64,000 nt of DNA from Polynucleobacter sp. AP-Melu-500A-A1 (GTDB lineage: Bacteria > Pseudomonadota > Gammaproteobacteria > Burkholderiales > Burkholderiaceae), in assembly GCF_018882125.1 (NCBI RefSeq), contig NZ_JACVOZ010000004.1, positions 143,400 to 207,399 on the forward strand, written 5' to 3'. Shown piece by piece: positions 17,849 through 26,186 of this stretch. A model generated the notes under the pieces. It saw only the letters and a list, made by a program, of their open reading frames with translations. It was not told where the DNA came from and made no database searches. A program made the position numbers and the translations under genes. Every line of letters starts with the position of its first letter. Within the stretch, counting starts at the first letter, position 1.

Positions 17849-18738
17849 TGCGAATATTGCTGGCAATTTTATTTTGTGCGTTATCTAGTATTGCTTCTGC
17901 TGGCGATATTAGAGGCATCATTTTTCAACCTCGAGAATCTGATCTAGCTATTCCTGTAGAAAACTGGCCTACTATTTTTGCTCTTGCGAAGAAAAAAGGA
18001 TTTAATACTCTCGTTATTCAATGGACTGGATTTGGAGAGACTTTTTCATCATCCAAAAACCAAGCATGGTTAAGAGATCGTATGCTTGAAGCTTCTCATG
18101 CGGAGCTAAAGTTGATCGTGGGTCTAGCGAGCGATCCAGAGGTCTTTGAGCGATTAAAGCAGCCCACTTCAATTGTGGGAAGCTATTTTAGGAAGATGAA
18201 TGAGGCGAATTTACATCTAGCGCAACATTGGTTAGACGCGCTTCCAAAGGGCGCGATTTCTGCCTGGTATCTTCCATTAGAGATCGATGATCGCCAATGG
18301 AGAGAGCTGTCTGCAAGAGCGGAATTGATTAAGTACTTAGAGCGTCAAGTCATAGATTTAGATTCGTTGAGTCCATTGCCTGTCTATATCTCTAGTTTCT
18401 TTACAGGCAATATGACTCCTGAGCGCTATGCCGCAATGCTAGAAAGCATAGAGTCTCAATCTAAGGTACATTTTTGGATTCAAAATGGGAGTGGAACAGC
18501 TAAGTTAATGCCCCTAGAACGGGACTTATATATAGGCGCAACTACTAACTGCGCCGGCTTCGCTATTTCTGGTTTGATTTTTGAGTTATTTAAGCAAACA
18601 CAGGTGGATAGTAATTTTGCAGCAAAGCCGCTTAGCCCCCCTGAGATGAGCAAGGCATTAGATCAAAAGAGTCCGTGTCAAGGTGATAATGTATTTTTTG
18701 CGCTTAATTATTTGATTGATTTAACTAACCCTAAGTAA
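17848..18738 (+). CDS. DUF4434-family secreted protein of the nfr locus
   Basis: The ATG overlaps the nfrA stop codon (TAATG); an in-frame TTG 6 bp earlier is a poorer choice. A Sec signal (SIASAG|DIRG) is followed by a TIM-barrel-like region with GIIFQPRESD, GFNTLVIQWTGFG and WYLPLEIDDRQW, which fits the DUF4434 family, relatives of glycoside hydrolases. Acidic residues in LEIDD are candidate catalytic positions. I recall that the E. coli nfrAB operon is also followed by a secreted protein of similar size, YbcH. A role in trimming or processing the exported polysaccharide is plausible by position; no activity is known to me. Confidence 0.75.
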   Translation: MRILLAILFCALSSIASAGDIRGIIFQPRESDLAIPVENWPTIFALAKKKGFNTLVIQWTGFGETFSSSKNQAWLRDRMLEASHAELKLIVGLASDPEVFERLKQPTSIVGSYFRKMNEANLHLAQHWLDALPKGAISAWYLPLEIDDRQWRELSARAELIKYLERQVIDLDSLSPLPVYISSFFTGNMTPERYAAMLESIESQSKVHFWIQNGSGTAKLMPLERDLYIGATTNCAGFAISGLIFELFKQTQVDSNFAAKPLSPPEMSKALDQKSPCQGDNVFFALNYLIDLTNPK

Positions 18739-18772
18739 TACAAAATATGAGCCATCTACTCGCTTAACTATC

Positions 18773-21166
18773 TTGCAATCCAATCAGGCCCAATCCCTCC
18801 TCATATTTTTTAGCTTATTTTCATTTGCTAGTGCTGCTTTATTGGGTATGTATCACCAAAAAGAGCAGCGAAGCTATGTAATGTATTGGGTTATAGCCAG
18901 TGTGTTAATTGGTATAGGCGCCATATTTGGCGCCTATACCCCCAAGATGCCCGATATTCCCAGTTACGAGATCAGCGTTACCTGTGCGGTGTTGGGATCC
19001 CTCTTTTTCAATCACTCTATTTCTACACTTTTAGGTAAAAAAATAAGCTTAGGGCATTTTGGTGTTTATATCATTGGGCTGGCGCTTGTATTTCTGCTCT
19101 GTTTATACGAAATCGGCGATTATGCAGGAACTCAATATAAACCTGCTGTGGTTGCTGCTTTTATGGCCACAATCAGTTTTATAGGCTTTAGACTATCTTT
19201 AAAATACTTTCGCGAGAGTAAATTCACTCTAGCTAGCGCTCTCAGTATCACTTTTCTGATCACCGCCTTGGTCTGGGCAGTTCGAATGATTGCCGTTACC
19301 AATTATCAGGTTGGCTTTGCCTATGAGGGCGGCACTATTAATGGTGTCATTTTTATCGCCTTGTTAATTTTATCAATCCTACGATTTTTAATTTTCGGCG
19401 GATTAATAATGGAAATTTTAGAGCGTAAAAGAGGTCTGATTACTCAAGAATTTAACCAACTAAAACTGGATGTGGCAAATCAAAAAATCGCTAAATCAGA
19501 ACAACAGCTTCGCCACGTATTAAATATCACGGGCGATGGAATTTGGGACTGGAATGTAAGTACAGGAGAAGTTAAGCACAATGATCGCTGGATGAGTATC
19601 TTAGGTGAAAAACCGAACGATATGATTTTTACGAACAAAGACTTTAAGATACACATTCATCCAGATGATCTTGCAATGGTGCTCAACCATCTTGAATCTG
19701 CGCTAATAAACGATGTGCCATATCACCTTCAATATAGGATGATTAGAGCTGATAATGAAGTGATATGGGTTCAGGATCGCGGCCAAGTAGTAGAAAGATC
19801 TAGTGGCGGGGATCCTCTCAGAATGATTGGCGCTATTAGTGACATTAGCAGCAGAAAAAGAGATCAGGATCAGATTAAAGATCTGGCATTCTTTGACCAG
19901 TTAACTAATTTACCCAATCGTAACTATATTAAGGACCGAATCTTCCGAGCAATACAGGAGTCAATTCGAAATAAAACATATTCAGGTTTAATTTATTTAG
20001 ATTTAGATAACTTTAAAAATATTAATGATCGTTATGGGCATTACGTCGGGGATGTATTGCTCATGGAATTTGGTAAGCGCATACAGCATGCTGTACGTCC
20101 AAAAGACATTGTTGCCAGAATTGGCGGTGATGAGTTCTTAGTTCTCCTAGAGCAGGTTGGCTCATCAAAAAGTAACGCCACCCAAATGTTGGAACAAATC
20201 ATTGCTCGTATTGAGGCTAATTTAATAGAGCCACTGCAATTGAATGATGGAATACAGGCAGCTATTAAAGTTAGCAGCGGCCTGGTAATTTTTGGGGAGG
20301 AGGTTGCAAAGTTTGATGACATTCTTAAATTTGCAGATTTAGCAATGTATTCCGCTAAGAAGGATAGTGGTGTGAGCCATCGTTTCTTTGATGAAAATAT
20401 GCAAGCGGAATTTAATCAGTCAATCAATTTAGTTGATGAGTTGAATGAGGCATCTGAGTTAGATCAGTTTTATATGGAATATCAACCAATAGTTGATCGC
20501 AATCAAGAATGTATTGCATTTGAGGCCTTAGCGAGGTGGAATCATCCCACTCGCGGTGTGGTTATGCCGGATGATTTCATTCCCTTCGCAAAAGATAATG
20601 GATTAATTGTTAAGGTTGGCCAATCTATTTTTAGACAAGTAGTAAATAATCATGAGCTATGGAGCGCTGCAGAAAGTTCACGCAACTTCTCGATTATGAT
20701 AAATGTCAGTGCATATCAGCTCCTCAGCCCAGGCTTTGCAGACCAGTTGATTAACCTGTGTGAAATTCATCATATTCCAATAGCCCGTCTAAGCCTGGAA
20801 TTGACTGAGAATGTTTTCGTTTCGGATGTACGTTTAGCTGGTGAAGTGATGGCTCAACTACAAAATCACGGTGTCCAATTTGCGCTAGATGATTTTGGAA
20901 CTGGCTATGCTTCTCTTAAATATCTGGCCGACCTACCATTTCAATATCTCAAGATTGATAAGCAATTTGTTTCTGGTCTAGGTGATCTTAAGGCGAATGA
21001 AGTGATCGTTGATGCTATTTTAGATCTTGCAAAAGGCCTTAATATGAAAGTAATTGCCGAAGGAGTGGAAACCCAGGAGCAATTTGAAATTCTGCACGCC
21101 AAAGGGTGCGGATACTTCCAGGGCTGGTATTTTGGTAGGCCAAGCCAAACCCTACAATTACTTTAG
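18773..21166 (+). CDS. membrane-bound PAS-GGDEF-EAL c-di-GMP enzyme
   Basis: The start is probably TTG at 18773. The first 215 residues contain about seven membrane segments (a MASE-like sensor), followed by a coiled linker, a PAS domain (about 240-360, with DGIWDWNVSTGE), a GGDEF domain with the intact signature RIGGDEF, and an EAL domain with intact EALARW, the loop-6 motif DDFGTGYASLKYL and EGVETQEQ. Both active sites look complete, so it may make and break c-di-GMP. It is 34 bp after the DUF4434 gene and in the same direction, so it probably controls NfrB locally, as DgcJ does in E. coli. A perfect inverted repeat lies inside it at 18911-18940. Confidence 0.88.
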   Translation: MQSNQAQSLLIFFSLFSFASAALLGMYHQKEQRSYVMYWVIASVLIGIGAIFGAYTPKMPDIPSYEISVTCAVLGSLFFNHSISTLLGKKISLGHFGVYIIGLALVFLLCLYEIGDYAGTQYKPAVVAAFMATISFIGFRLSLKYFRESKFTLASALSITFLITALVWAVRMIAVTNYQVGFAYEGGTINGVIFIALLILSILRFLIFGGLIMEILERKRGLITQEFNQLKLDVANQKIAKSEQQLRHVLNITGDGIWDWNVSTGEVKHNDRWMSILGEKPNDMIFTNKDFKIHIHPDDLAMVLNHLESALINDVPYHLQYRMIRADNEVIWVQDRGQVVERSSGGDPLRMIGAISDISSRKRDQDQIKDLAFFDQLTNLPNRNYIKDRIFRAIQESIRNKTYSGLIYLDLDNFKNINDRYGHYVGDVLLMEFGKRIQHAVRPKDIVARIGGDEFLVLLEQVGSSKSNATQMLEQIIARIEANLIEPLQLNDGIQAAIKVSSGLVIFGEEVAKFDDILKFADLAMYSAKKDSGVSHRFFDENMQAEFNQSINLVDELNEASELDQFYMEYQPIVDRNQECIAFEALARWNHPTRGVVMPDDFIPFAKDNGLIVKVGQSIFRQVVNNHELWSAAESSRNFSIMINVSAYQLLSPGFADQLINLCEIHHIPIARLSLELTENVFVSDVRLAGEVMAQLQNHGVQFALDDFGTGYASLKYLADLPFQYLKIDKQFVSGLGDLKANEVIVDAILDLAKGLNMKVIAEGVETQEQFEILHAKGCGYFQGWYFGRPSQTLQLL
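18911..18940 (+). repeat. perfect 12-bp inverted repeat inside the GGDEF-EAL gene
   Basis: GGTATAGGCGCC, a 6-nt spacer, then GGCGCCTATACC. It would form a strong hairpin about 140 nt into the coding sequence, within the membrane region. It may be chance in codons for Gly/Ala, or an mRNA element that limits expression. Confidence 0.6.
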
Positions 21167-21186
21167 TTGCATTAAAGATTTTTTAT

Positions 21187-21654
21187 ATGATGTATAGCGC
21201 AAAGTATTTTTTAGGTCTCAAAGTGATTGCTTGTTTTAAATTGATTAGAGGTATTGGGGCATTATTGCTGGCTTTTTCCTTATATTGCTCTACCGCAAGT
21301 CAATGGCCTGCATGTCAAGCTGGAGCTCATTTCTTAAGTAATAGCAATGTCATAGCGCCGCTTTTATTATCAGCGTCAGAATGGCTCAATAGCTTTAGTC
21401 AATCGACTGTCTTTGGGCTTATTACAGCCGCTTTGGCATACTCAGCAATTCGTTTTATAGAGGCTGTAGGAATATTTCTGGATAAAACGTGGGCGGAGTA
21501 TCTAGCGGTCCTTACCGGCCTCATAAGCCTCGCCGCTATAGGCCGCCAATTCCTTTCACAATATTCTGGAGCGCTGATGATTATTGCCCTAGTCAATATT
21601 GCAGTATTGATCTATTTAGTAGCGGTACTCATCATTAAACGAAGGCGAAATTAG
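21187..21654 (+). CDS. DUF2127-family small membrane protein
   Basis: A 155-residue protein with about four hydrophobic segments. It contains the family-like RFIEAVGIFLDKTWAEYLAVLTG segment, in which a conserved Arg and Glu lie in the membrane near an aromatic WAEYL. Its function is unknown. The two ATG codons are in tandem (21187 and 21190). It follows the GGDEF-EAL gene by 20 bp in the same direction, so it may be the last gene of the nfr transcription unit, although DUF2127 genes are found in many unrelated contexts. Confidence 0.65.
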   Translation: MMYSAKYFLGLKVIACFKLIRGIGALLLAFSLYCSTASQWPACQAGAHFLSNSNVIAPLLLSASEWLNSFSQSTVFGLITAALAYSAIRFIEAVGIFLDKTWAEYLAVLTGLISLAAIGRQFLSQYSGALMIIALVNIAVLIYLVAVLIIKRRRN

Positions 21655-21667
21655 TGTTTCTGCCAAT

Positions 21668-22294
21668 TTATTTTGCTAATAGTCTACGTAAGCAGTCTTT
21701 AGCAAACTGTCTGTGGGCTTCGGTACCAGCAATTGCCTGTCTTTCAATAAAAGGACTTGATACTGCAGTTTGAGTAGTTCTTAAAATCAGAGGCCACTCT
21801 TCCTTGGCAATATTTCTAATGGTGTTGGTAGTGTTACGGGCTACAAAAGCTTGAAAGTGTGGCACTAGGACATCTATAAAAGAATACAAAAGCTCGGGCT
21901 CCTTTGCATTCCGATAGAAATATTCAATTACGATTTTCTTAATTTGCAGACTTCCCTTACTCCACACCATAAATGTATGGTCAACTAGGAGATCCGAAAC
22001 TTCGTCTAGAGTTACTTTCGGTCCCAGTGAATTAATAAGGTCAATTGTGATTAACTGCGTCTTTTTAACTTTACGGATAAAGAGGCTAGCAAAAAGACTT
22101 CCTACTGAAGGAAAGTGATGATAAATCGCCCCTGAAGAGATCTTAGCCCTTTGGGCGATGTTTCGAGTATTGAATTCCCAGTCGGGATTTTCTTCTAATG
22201 CATTTTCAATAGAGTCCAAAATTTTTTCAACGCGCTCCTCACCCCTCTTTTGTTTGGATGGATAGTTAAAGTAGGCGTCAAAATTACTTGGCAT
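21668..22294 (-). CDS. TetR/AcrR-family transcriptional regulator
   Basis: The protein has 208 residues. An N-terminal helix-turn-helix of TetR type reads FNTRNIAQRAKISSGAIYHHFPSVGSLFASLF (about residues 40-72), and the remainder is a helical ligand-binding domain. It begins with an extended, basic N-terminal arm (NYPSKQKRGEERVEKIL). It is divergent from the secreted small protein and the pyruvate decarboxylase gene, with about 320 bp between, so it may regulate them or itself. A near-perfect inverted repeat at 22320-22348 is a candidate operator. The ligand is unknown. Confidence 0.83.
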   Translation of the reverse strand: MPSNFDAYFNYPSKQKRGEERVEKILDSIENALEENPDWEFNTRNIAQRAKISSGAIYHHFPSVGSLFASLFIRKVKKTQLITIDLINSLGPKVTLDEVSDLLVDHTFMVWSKGSLQIKKIVIEYFYRNAKEPELLYSFIDVLVPHFQAFVARNTTNTIRNIAKEEWPLILRTTQTAVSSPFIERQAIAGTEAHRQFAKDCLRRLLAK

Positions 22295-22613
22295 TCAATA
22301 CACTCTATTTAGTCAATTAAATAATTTTAAGCGAATAGTTAAATTATTGTTCTCCAAAACCGAGCAGAGCCTGAAACCTTCCTTGGGAGTCAATAAATAA
22401 GGGGGGTTAGGTAGAATAAAAAAAGAGCAAGAAGAATTTATGGTTCATGTTATTTTAGATTTCCTATGAATTTTATGCGGAATCTAATGCACCAAATATT
22501 GGCATTTATAGTAATTTAGAGCTCGCCATAGGAGATATTCTTGAAGTGTTACCGTAGCCCTTAGATATTTGCTTTACAACTTCTTTGGGCGCTGATTTTC
22601 AACTCTAAAGTTA
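22295..22613. other. intergenic region with candidate TetR operator
   Basis: This AT-rich divergent region carries AATAATTTTAA at 22320-22330 and TTAAATTATT at 22339-22348, an inverted repeat with one unpaired base, 26-54 bp from the tetR start. No open frame of note and no RNA gene was recognised in the rest. Confidence 0.4.
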
Positions 22614-22631
22614 ATGAAAGAAAGCCTCACA

Positions 22632-23060
22632 ATGAAACTATTAACAATTCTTCTTGCTACCCTTGGTTTTTCAATGAATGCATTTGCACAACAGGCGCCA
22701 AATTTAATTGGTACGTGGAACGGCGAAACAAATGATGCTGTTATTGGTGAGGGACGAATTTATCCTGGAGGCACTTCAGGACAGGTTCGCTTTTTGAAAG
22801 AAAAAATAAGTTATAAGATTGACAAGCAAGAGGGTCGAGCTTTCTCAGGCGCCGCTACAATTAAAAGCAGCACCATTCCATTTGTTGGCTCTTTGTCTGG
22901 AGATCTCGCTAGTGGCGCTCTTGCTACAACACAGGGAACCACATCATTTAAGATTGTTGACCCCAACAAAATTGCTCTCTGCTTTGTAACTACCACCATT
23001 AATCCTGCAAATAAGAACGCTGGACCTGTTGCAGATTGTCATGAGATCACTAGAAAATAG
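22632..23060 (+). CDS. small secreted beta-rich protein, paralogue of 24870-25256
   Basis: With the ATG at 22632 the protein opens with a clear Sec signal (MKLLTILLATLGFSMNAFAQ); an in-frame ATG at 22614 would add six residues. The mature part, about 120 residues, starts NLIGTWNGETNDAVIG and ends GPVADCHEITR. It has one Cys in ALCFV and one in ADCHE, which may form a disulfide in the periplasm. More than half of the positions match the signal-less protein at 24870-25256. I do not recognise a named family; the opening IGTW is reminiscent of lipocalin-like folds but that is weak. It is directly upstream of pyruvate decarboxylase. Confidence 0.75.
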   Translation: MKLLTILLATLGFSMNAFAQQAPNLIGTWNGETNDAVIGEGRIYPGGTSGQVRFLKEKISYKIDKQEGRAFSGAATIKSSTIPFVGSLSGDLASGALATTQGTTSFKIVDPNKIALCFVTTTINPANKNAGPVADCHEITRK

Positions 23061-23075
23061 TATCCATTGAAGCCG

Positions 23076-23111
23076 GCAAGCTTTTATTACATGTTTGCAG
23101 TAAAAGCTTGC
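23076..23111. repeat. 11-bp perfect inverted repeat before the pyruvate decarboxylase gene
   Basis: GCAAGCTTTTA at 23076-23086 and TAAAAGCTTGC at 23101-23111 flank a 14-nt loop. There is no T-run after it, so it is not a standard terminator. It lies 46 bp before the pdc start and could be an operator or a processing site. Confidence 0.55.
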
Positions 23112-23157
23112 TAGTATGGCTGCAAAAGTTCACTTCCAATATTGAAAGCATCTCGTA

Positions 23158-24846
23158 ATGAATGATATAAAACAAGTCACGGTCGGCTCCTATCTTGGGC
23201 AGCGATTGGTTGAAGCTGGTCTACGAGATTTCTTCACCGTGCCAGGTGACTTTACTTTGGTTTTATTAGATCAATTATTGGCCACACCCGGTCTACGTAT
23301 GATAAGTTGTTGCAATGAGCTCAATGCTGGATATGCTGCAGATGGCTATGCTCGCACCTCGGGCTTTTCAGCGGCGGTTGTTACCTACACTGTTGGTGGC
23401 CTCAGTTTAATTAATGCTGTTGCAGGGGCTTATGGCGACGATTTATCTTTATTAGCGGTATCAGGCGGCCCTAATTCAAATGATGCCCACGATCACCACA
23501 GAATTCATCATACGATCGGTGAATTAGATCTCTATCAAGCTGAGCGATGCTATGCCCCTGTAGTAGCAGCAGTTTTTAATATTCGCCATTTAGAAGATGC
23601 AGCAAGAATGATTGATGAAGCAATTGTTACTTGCTTGACTAAGAAAAAACCTGTTTATCTGGAGATTGCTTGCAATCTTACGGGCTTAAATATTCCAGCG
23701 CCTACTTCAATGCTATTTCCGATTCCGGCTTCCAAAAGTAATCCGGCCGCATTAGCAGCTGCAGTAGAAGCAGCTGCAAAGTGCATCAATAATGCTGTTA
23801 AGCCAGCATTGGTAGTTGGCGTGAAGGTTCGCCCAGCTCAAGCAGGTGATGCGGTTCTAGCCTTGGTGAATGCGGTAGGTGCTGCTGTAGCCACAACCCC
23901 TGATGCTAAAGGTATCTTTTCAGAGGATCATCCCAACTTTATTGGGACATACTGGTCTGAGGTAAGCAGCCCTGACTGCTCAGAAATCATTGAGTCAAGT
24001 GACTGCCAAGTATTGCTTGGAGTACAGCAAACTGATTACACAACGACTGGATGGACTGCGCTCTATAAGATGGATAGCGCAATCAATATAGGCATTGATC
24101 AAGTGAGCATGCCTGAGGGTGTATTTTCTCAGGTGTATATGGCAGATTTTTTAAATGCCTTGGCAACTAAGGTGTCTAAAAAAGATGCCTCAATGATTGA
24201 GTGGCAACGTTATAAAGAACCTATTGCCCCAGAGATGATTGCCGCACCCACTGACGTATTAAACCTACGAGAGTTGAGAAGGCAAATACAAGGAATAATT
24301 AATCCAGAGACGAGTTTAATTCTAGAGACGGGTGATTCTTGGTTTAATGGACAAGCAATGCATTTACCAAAAGGGGCAAGCTACCATGTGCAAATGCAGT
24401 ATGGCTCCATTGGTTGGTCTACTGGGGCAACTCTAGGAGTTGCCTTAGCTAGCAAACTAGATACAAGAGTGATTAGTTTGATAGGGGATGGTTCCTTTCA
24501 AATGACGGCACAAGAGCTATCAACCATGATTCGCTATCAAGTCAATCCTATTATTTTTCTGATGAATAACGGTGGATATACCATCGAGGTGGAATTGCAC
24601 GATGGACCTTATAACAAGATTAAAAATTGGGACTATGCGGGCCTAATGAATATGTTTAATGCTGGTGAGGGTAAAGGTCTGGGGATTAAGGTAAAAACAG
24701 CAGGCGATCTATCTGCTGCTATTAGTCAAGCAATTACACACAAAGCAGGGCCTGTTTTAATTGAGTGCCCACTTTCTCGTGATGATTGCTCTAAAGAATT
24801 GGCAGAGTGGGGTAGTCATGTCGCAAAAGCAAACGCAAGAGTTTAA
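23158..24846 (+). CDS. pdc: pyruvate decarboxylase (ThDP-dependent)
   Basis: This 562-residue protein is a non-oxidative pyruvate decarboxylase, converting pyruvate to acetaldehyde and CO2. It keeps the residues that matter in the Zymomonas enzyme: Asp31 in VPGDF, Glu54 in CCNELNAGYAADGYAR for ThDP activation, His117-His118 in HRIHHTIG, TGDSWFN, the ThDP/Mg motif GDGSFQ to NNGGYTIE, and the following LHDGPYNKIKNWDYAGLM, which is nearly identical in known enzymes. Indolepyruvate and phenylpyruvate decarboxylases lack much of this match. Such enzymes are rare in bacteria. It is bracketed by two paralogous small proteins. No alcohol dehydrogenase is adjacent. Confidence 0.92.
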   Translation: MNDIKQVTVGSYLGQRLVEAGLRDFFTVPGDFTLVLLDQLLATPGLRMISCCNELNAGYAADGYARTSGFSAAVVTYTVGGLSLINAVAGAYGDDLSLLAVSGGPNSNDAHDHHRIHHTIGELDLYQAERCYAPVVAAVFNIRHLEDAARMIDEAIVTCLTKKKPVYLEIACNLTGLNIPAPTSMLFPIPASKSNPAALAAAVEAAAKCINNAVKPALVVGVKVRPAQAGDAVLALVNAVGAAVATTPDAKGIFSEDHPNFIGTYWSEVSSPDCSEIIESSDCQVLLGVQQTDYTTTGWTALYKMDSAINIGIDQVSMPEGVFSQVYMADFLNALATKVSKKDASMIEWQRYKEPIAPEMIAAPTDVLNLRELRRQIQGIINPETSLILETGDSWFNGQAMHLPKGASYHVQMQYGSIGWSTGATLGVALASKLDTRVISLIGDGSFQMTAQELSTMIRYQVNPIIFLMNNGGYTIEVELHDGPYNKIKNWDYAGLMNMFNAGEGKGLGIKVKTAGDLSAAISQAITHKAGPVLIECPLSRDDCSKELAEWGSHVAKANARV

Positions 24847-24869
24847 TTTTTCTCATTGAAAGGGTAAGT

Positions 24870-25256
24870 ATGTCTGAAACAACAAAACAAGCACCTAATG
24901 TAATCGGCACATGGGTAGGCCAGACAAATGATGCCGTTATTGGAGGTGGCAGTCACTATCCAAACGGCGAGCCAGGTGAAGTTCGTTTCCTTGGCATAAC
25001 AGTCACCTATAAATTTGACAAACAGTCTAATCGTGCATTTGCTGGTGTATTCACTATTGCTGGGCATACAGTTCAGATCGTTGGATCTTTTAGTAGTGAT
25101 TTAGTCAGCGGCACGATGGCCGATAAAGATGGTACTTATACCTTTAAGATGGCTGGTCCAAATGAAATGTCAGTCTGTTTTGCATCCACAACTACCGATC
25201 GTTACGATAAATCAGCAGGGCCAGTAGCAGATTGTCACGGAATTACTAGGCAATAA
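24870..25256 (+). CDS. small cytosolic beta-rich protein, paralogue of 22632-23060
   Basis: This 128-residue protein lacks a signal peptide: it begins MSETTKQAPNVIGTWVGQTNDAVIG, so the conserved domain starts almost at once. It matches the mature part of the protein at 22632-23060 along its whole length, including GEVRFL, DKQ-x3-RAF, SSDLVSGTMAD and the C-terminal GPVADCHGITR. A ribosome binding site (gaaaggg) precedes the ATG, 23 bp after the pdc stop, so it is probably co-transcribed with pdc. The function is unknown. Keeping the two copies on opposite sides of the membrane suggests a shared ligand or a partner in each compartment. Confidence 0.75.
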   Translation: MSETTKQAPNVIGTWVGQTNDAVIGGGSHYPNGEPGEVRFLGITVTYKFDKQSNRAFAGVFTIAGHTVQIVGSFSSDLVSGTMADKDGTYTFKMAGPNEMSVCFASTTTDRYDKSAGPVADCHGITRQ

Positions 25257-25317
25257 GAAAACAACCTTAACTTTTATACAATAGTTTTTGGCACAAGCTA
25301 TTGATAAGGATATAAAA

Positions 25318-26058
25318 ATGAATAAACAACTAGTAGCAATGATTGCTACAAGCTTTATCACTTCATCAGTAATGGCTCAATCAGCGTTTGAGGGTGCTTA
25401 TGGTCAAGTGGGGACTGGCTATGAGAGTAATTCTTACTCTAACTTAAATAGTTCAGGATCAAATACAACTCAAAAAACTCCAGATGCATGGTCGACGGGT
25501 AATCAGAGCTCAAGTGGTACGCCACTCATCATTGGGTTGGGCTACTACTTGTCTGCATCACCAAATTGGCTATTAGGCCTAGGTGCTGATTATTCTGCAC
25601 TTAGTCAACAAACATCTACCTTTAGTTCATACAGTCCTACCGGTGGTGTTAACAACGTTCCTGCCACAATTAATGGATATCAATTACAGACTTCTAACCG
25701 ATTTAATATTTTTGTTACACCAGGATATGTCATTGATAAAGATAAGCTGGTTTATTTAAAGGCAGGATATAGCTCAGTTTCCATGAAAGAAACCTATCCA
25801 AATACCATCACTAAATCTACTGGCACAGATCCGCTTACTGCATGGAGTAAAAATCCTAGTGCAACTGTTAGTGGTTATGTTCTTGGTCTCGGTTATAAGC
25901 AAATGATTGCCAATGGTTTTTATGGTTTTGCTGAGGCAAACTACATGAGTTATGGTAAGCCTAGTTTTTCAGCTACTAACGGACTTAGTTACACCGTGAG
26001 CAATAGCCCTAGTCTAAACACCTATCAAGCGCTCCTTGGTATAGGATACAAGTTCTAA
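25318..26058 (+). CDS. outer-membrane beta-barrel protein
   Basis: The ATG at 25318 has AAGGA 7 nt upstream and starts a typical signal peptide (MNKQLVAMIATSFITSSVMAQ). The mature part, about 225 residues, is rich in alternating polar and aromatic strands (GAYGQVGTGYES, LIIGLGYYL, LLGLGADYS) and ends YQALLGIGYKF, with the terminal Phe that directs barrel insertion. It resembles small OmpW/OmpA-like porin-type barrels, but no specific family is certain. It follows the pdc group by about 60 bp; a functional link is not shown. Confidence 0.75.
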   Translation: MNKQLVAMIATSFITSSVMAQSAFEGAYGQVGTGYESNSYSNLNSSGSNTTQKTPDAWSTGNQSSSGTPLIIGLGYYLSASPNWLLGLGADYSALSQQTSTFSSYSPTGGVNNVPATINGYQLQTSNRFNIFVTPGYVIDKDKLVYLKAGYSSVSMKETYPNTITKSTGTDPLTAWSKNPSATVSGYVLGLGYKQMIANGFYGFAEANYMSYGKPSFSATNGLSYTVSNSPSLNTYQALLGIGYKF

Positions 26059-26186
26059 TATGTTTTACGATTAATTGCCTAAGGGCATTATTCAGAGAAA
26101 AATTCTATTTAGTATTAGGACTAAATTGATATCAGGTCGCTATACTGATAGCAATCATTTCAATTAAAAAGCTTCAATTCAAAGTC

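Noticed and set aside
25288..25317. Upstream TTG start that would lengthen the outer-membrane protein
   Set aside because: It would put ten polar residues before the signal peptide and lacks a ribosome binding site; the ATG at 25318 has AAGGA at proper distance.
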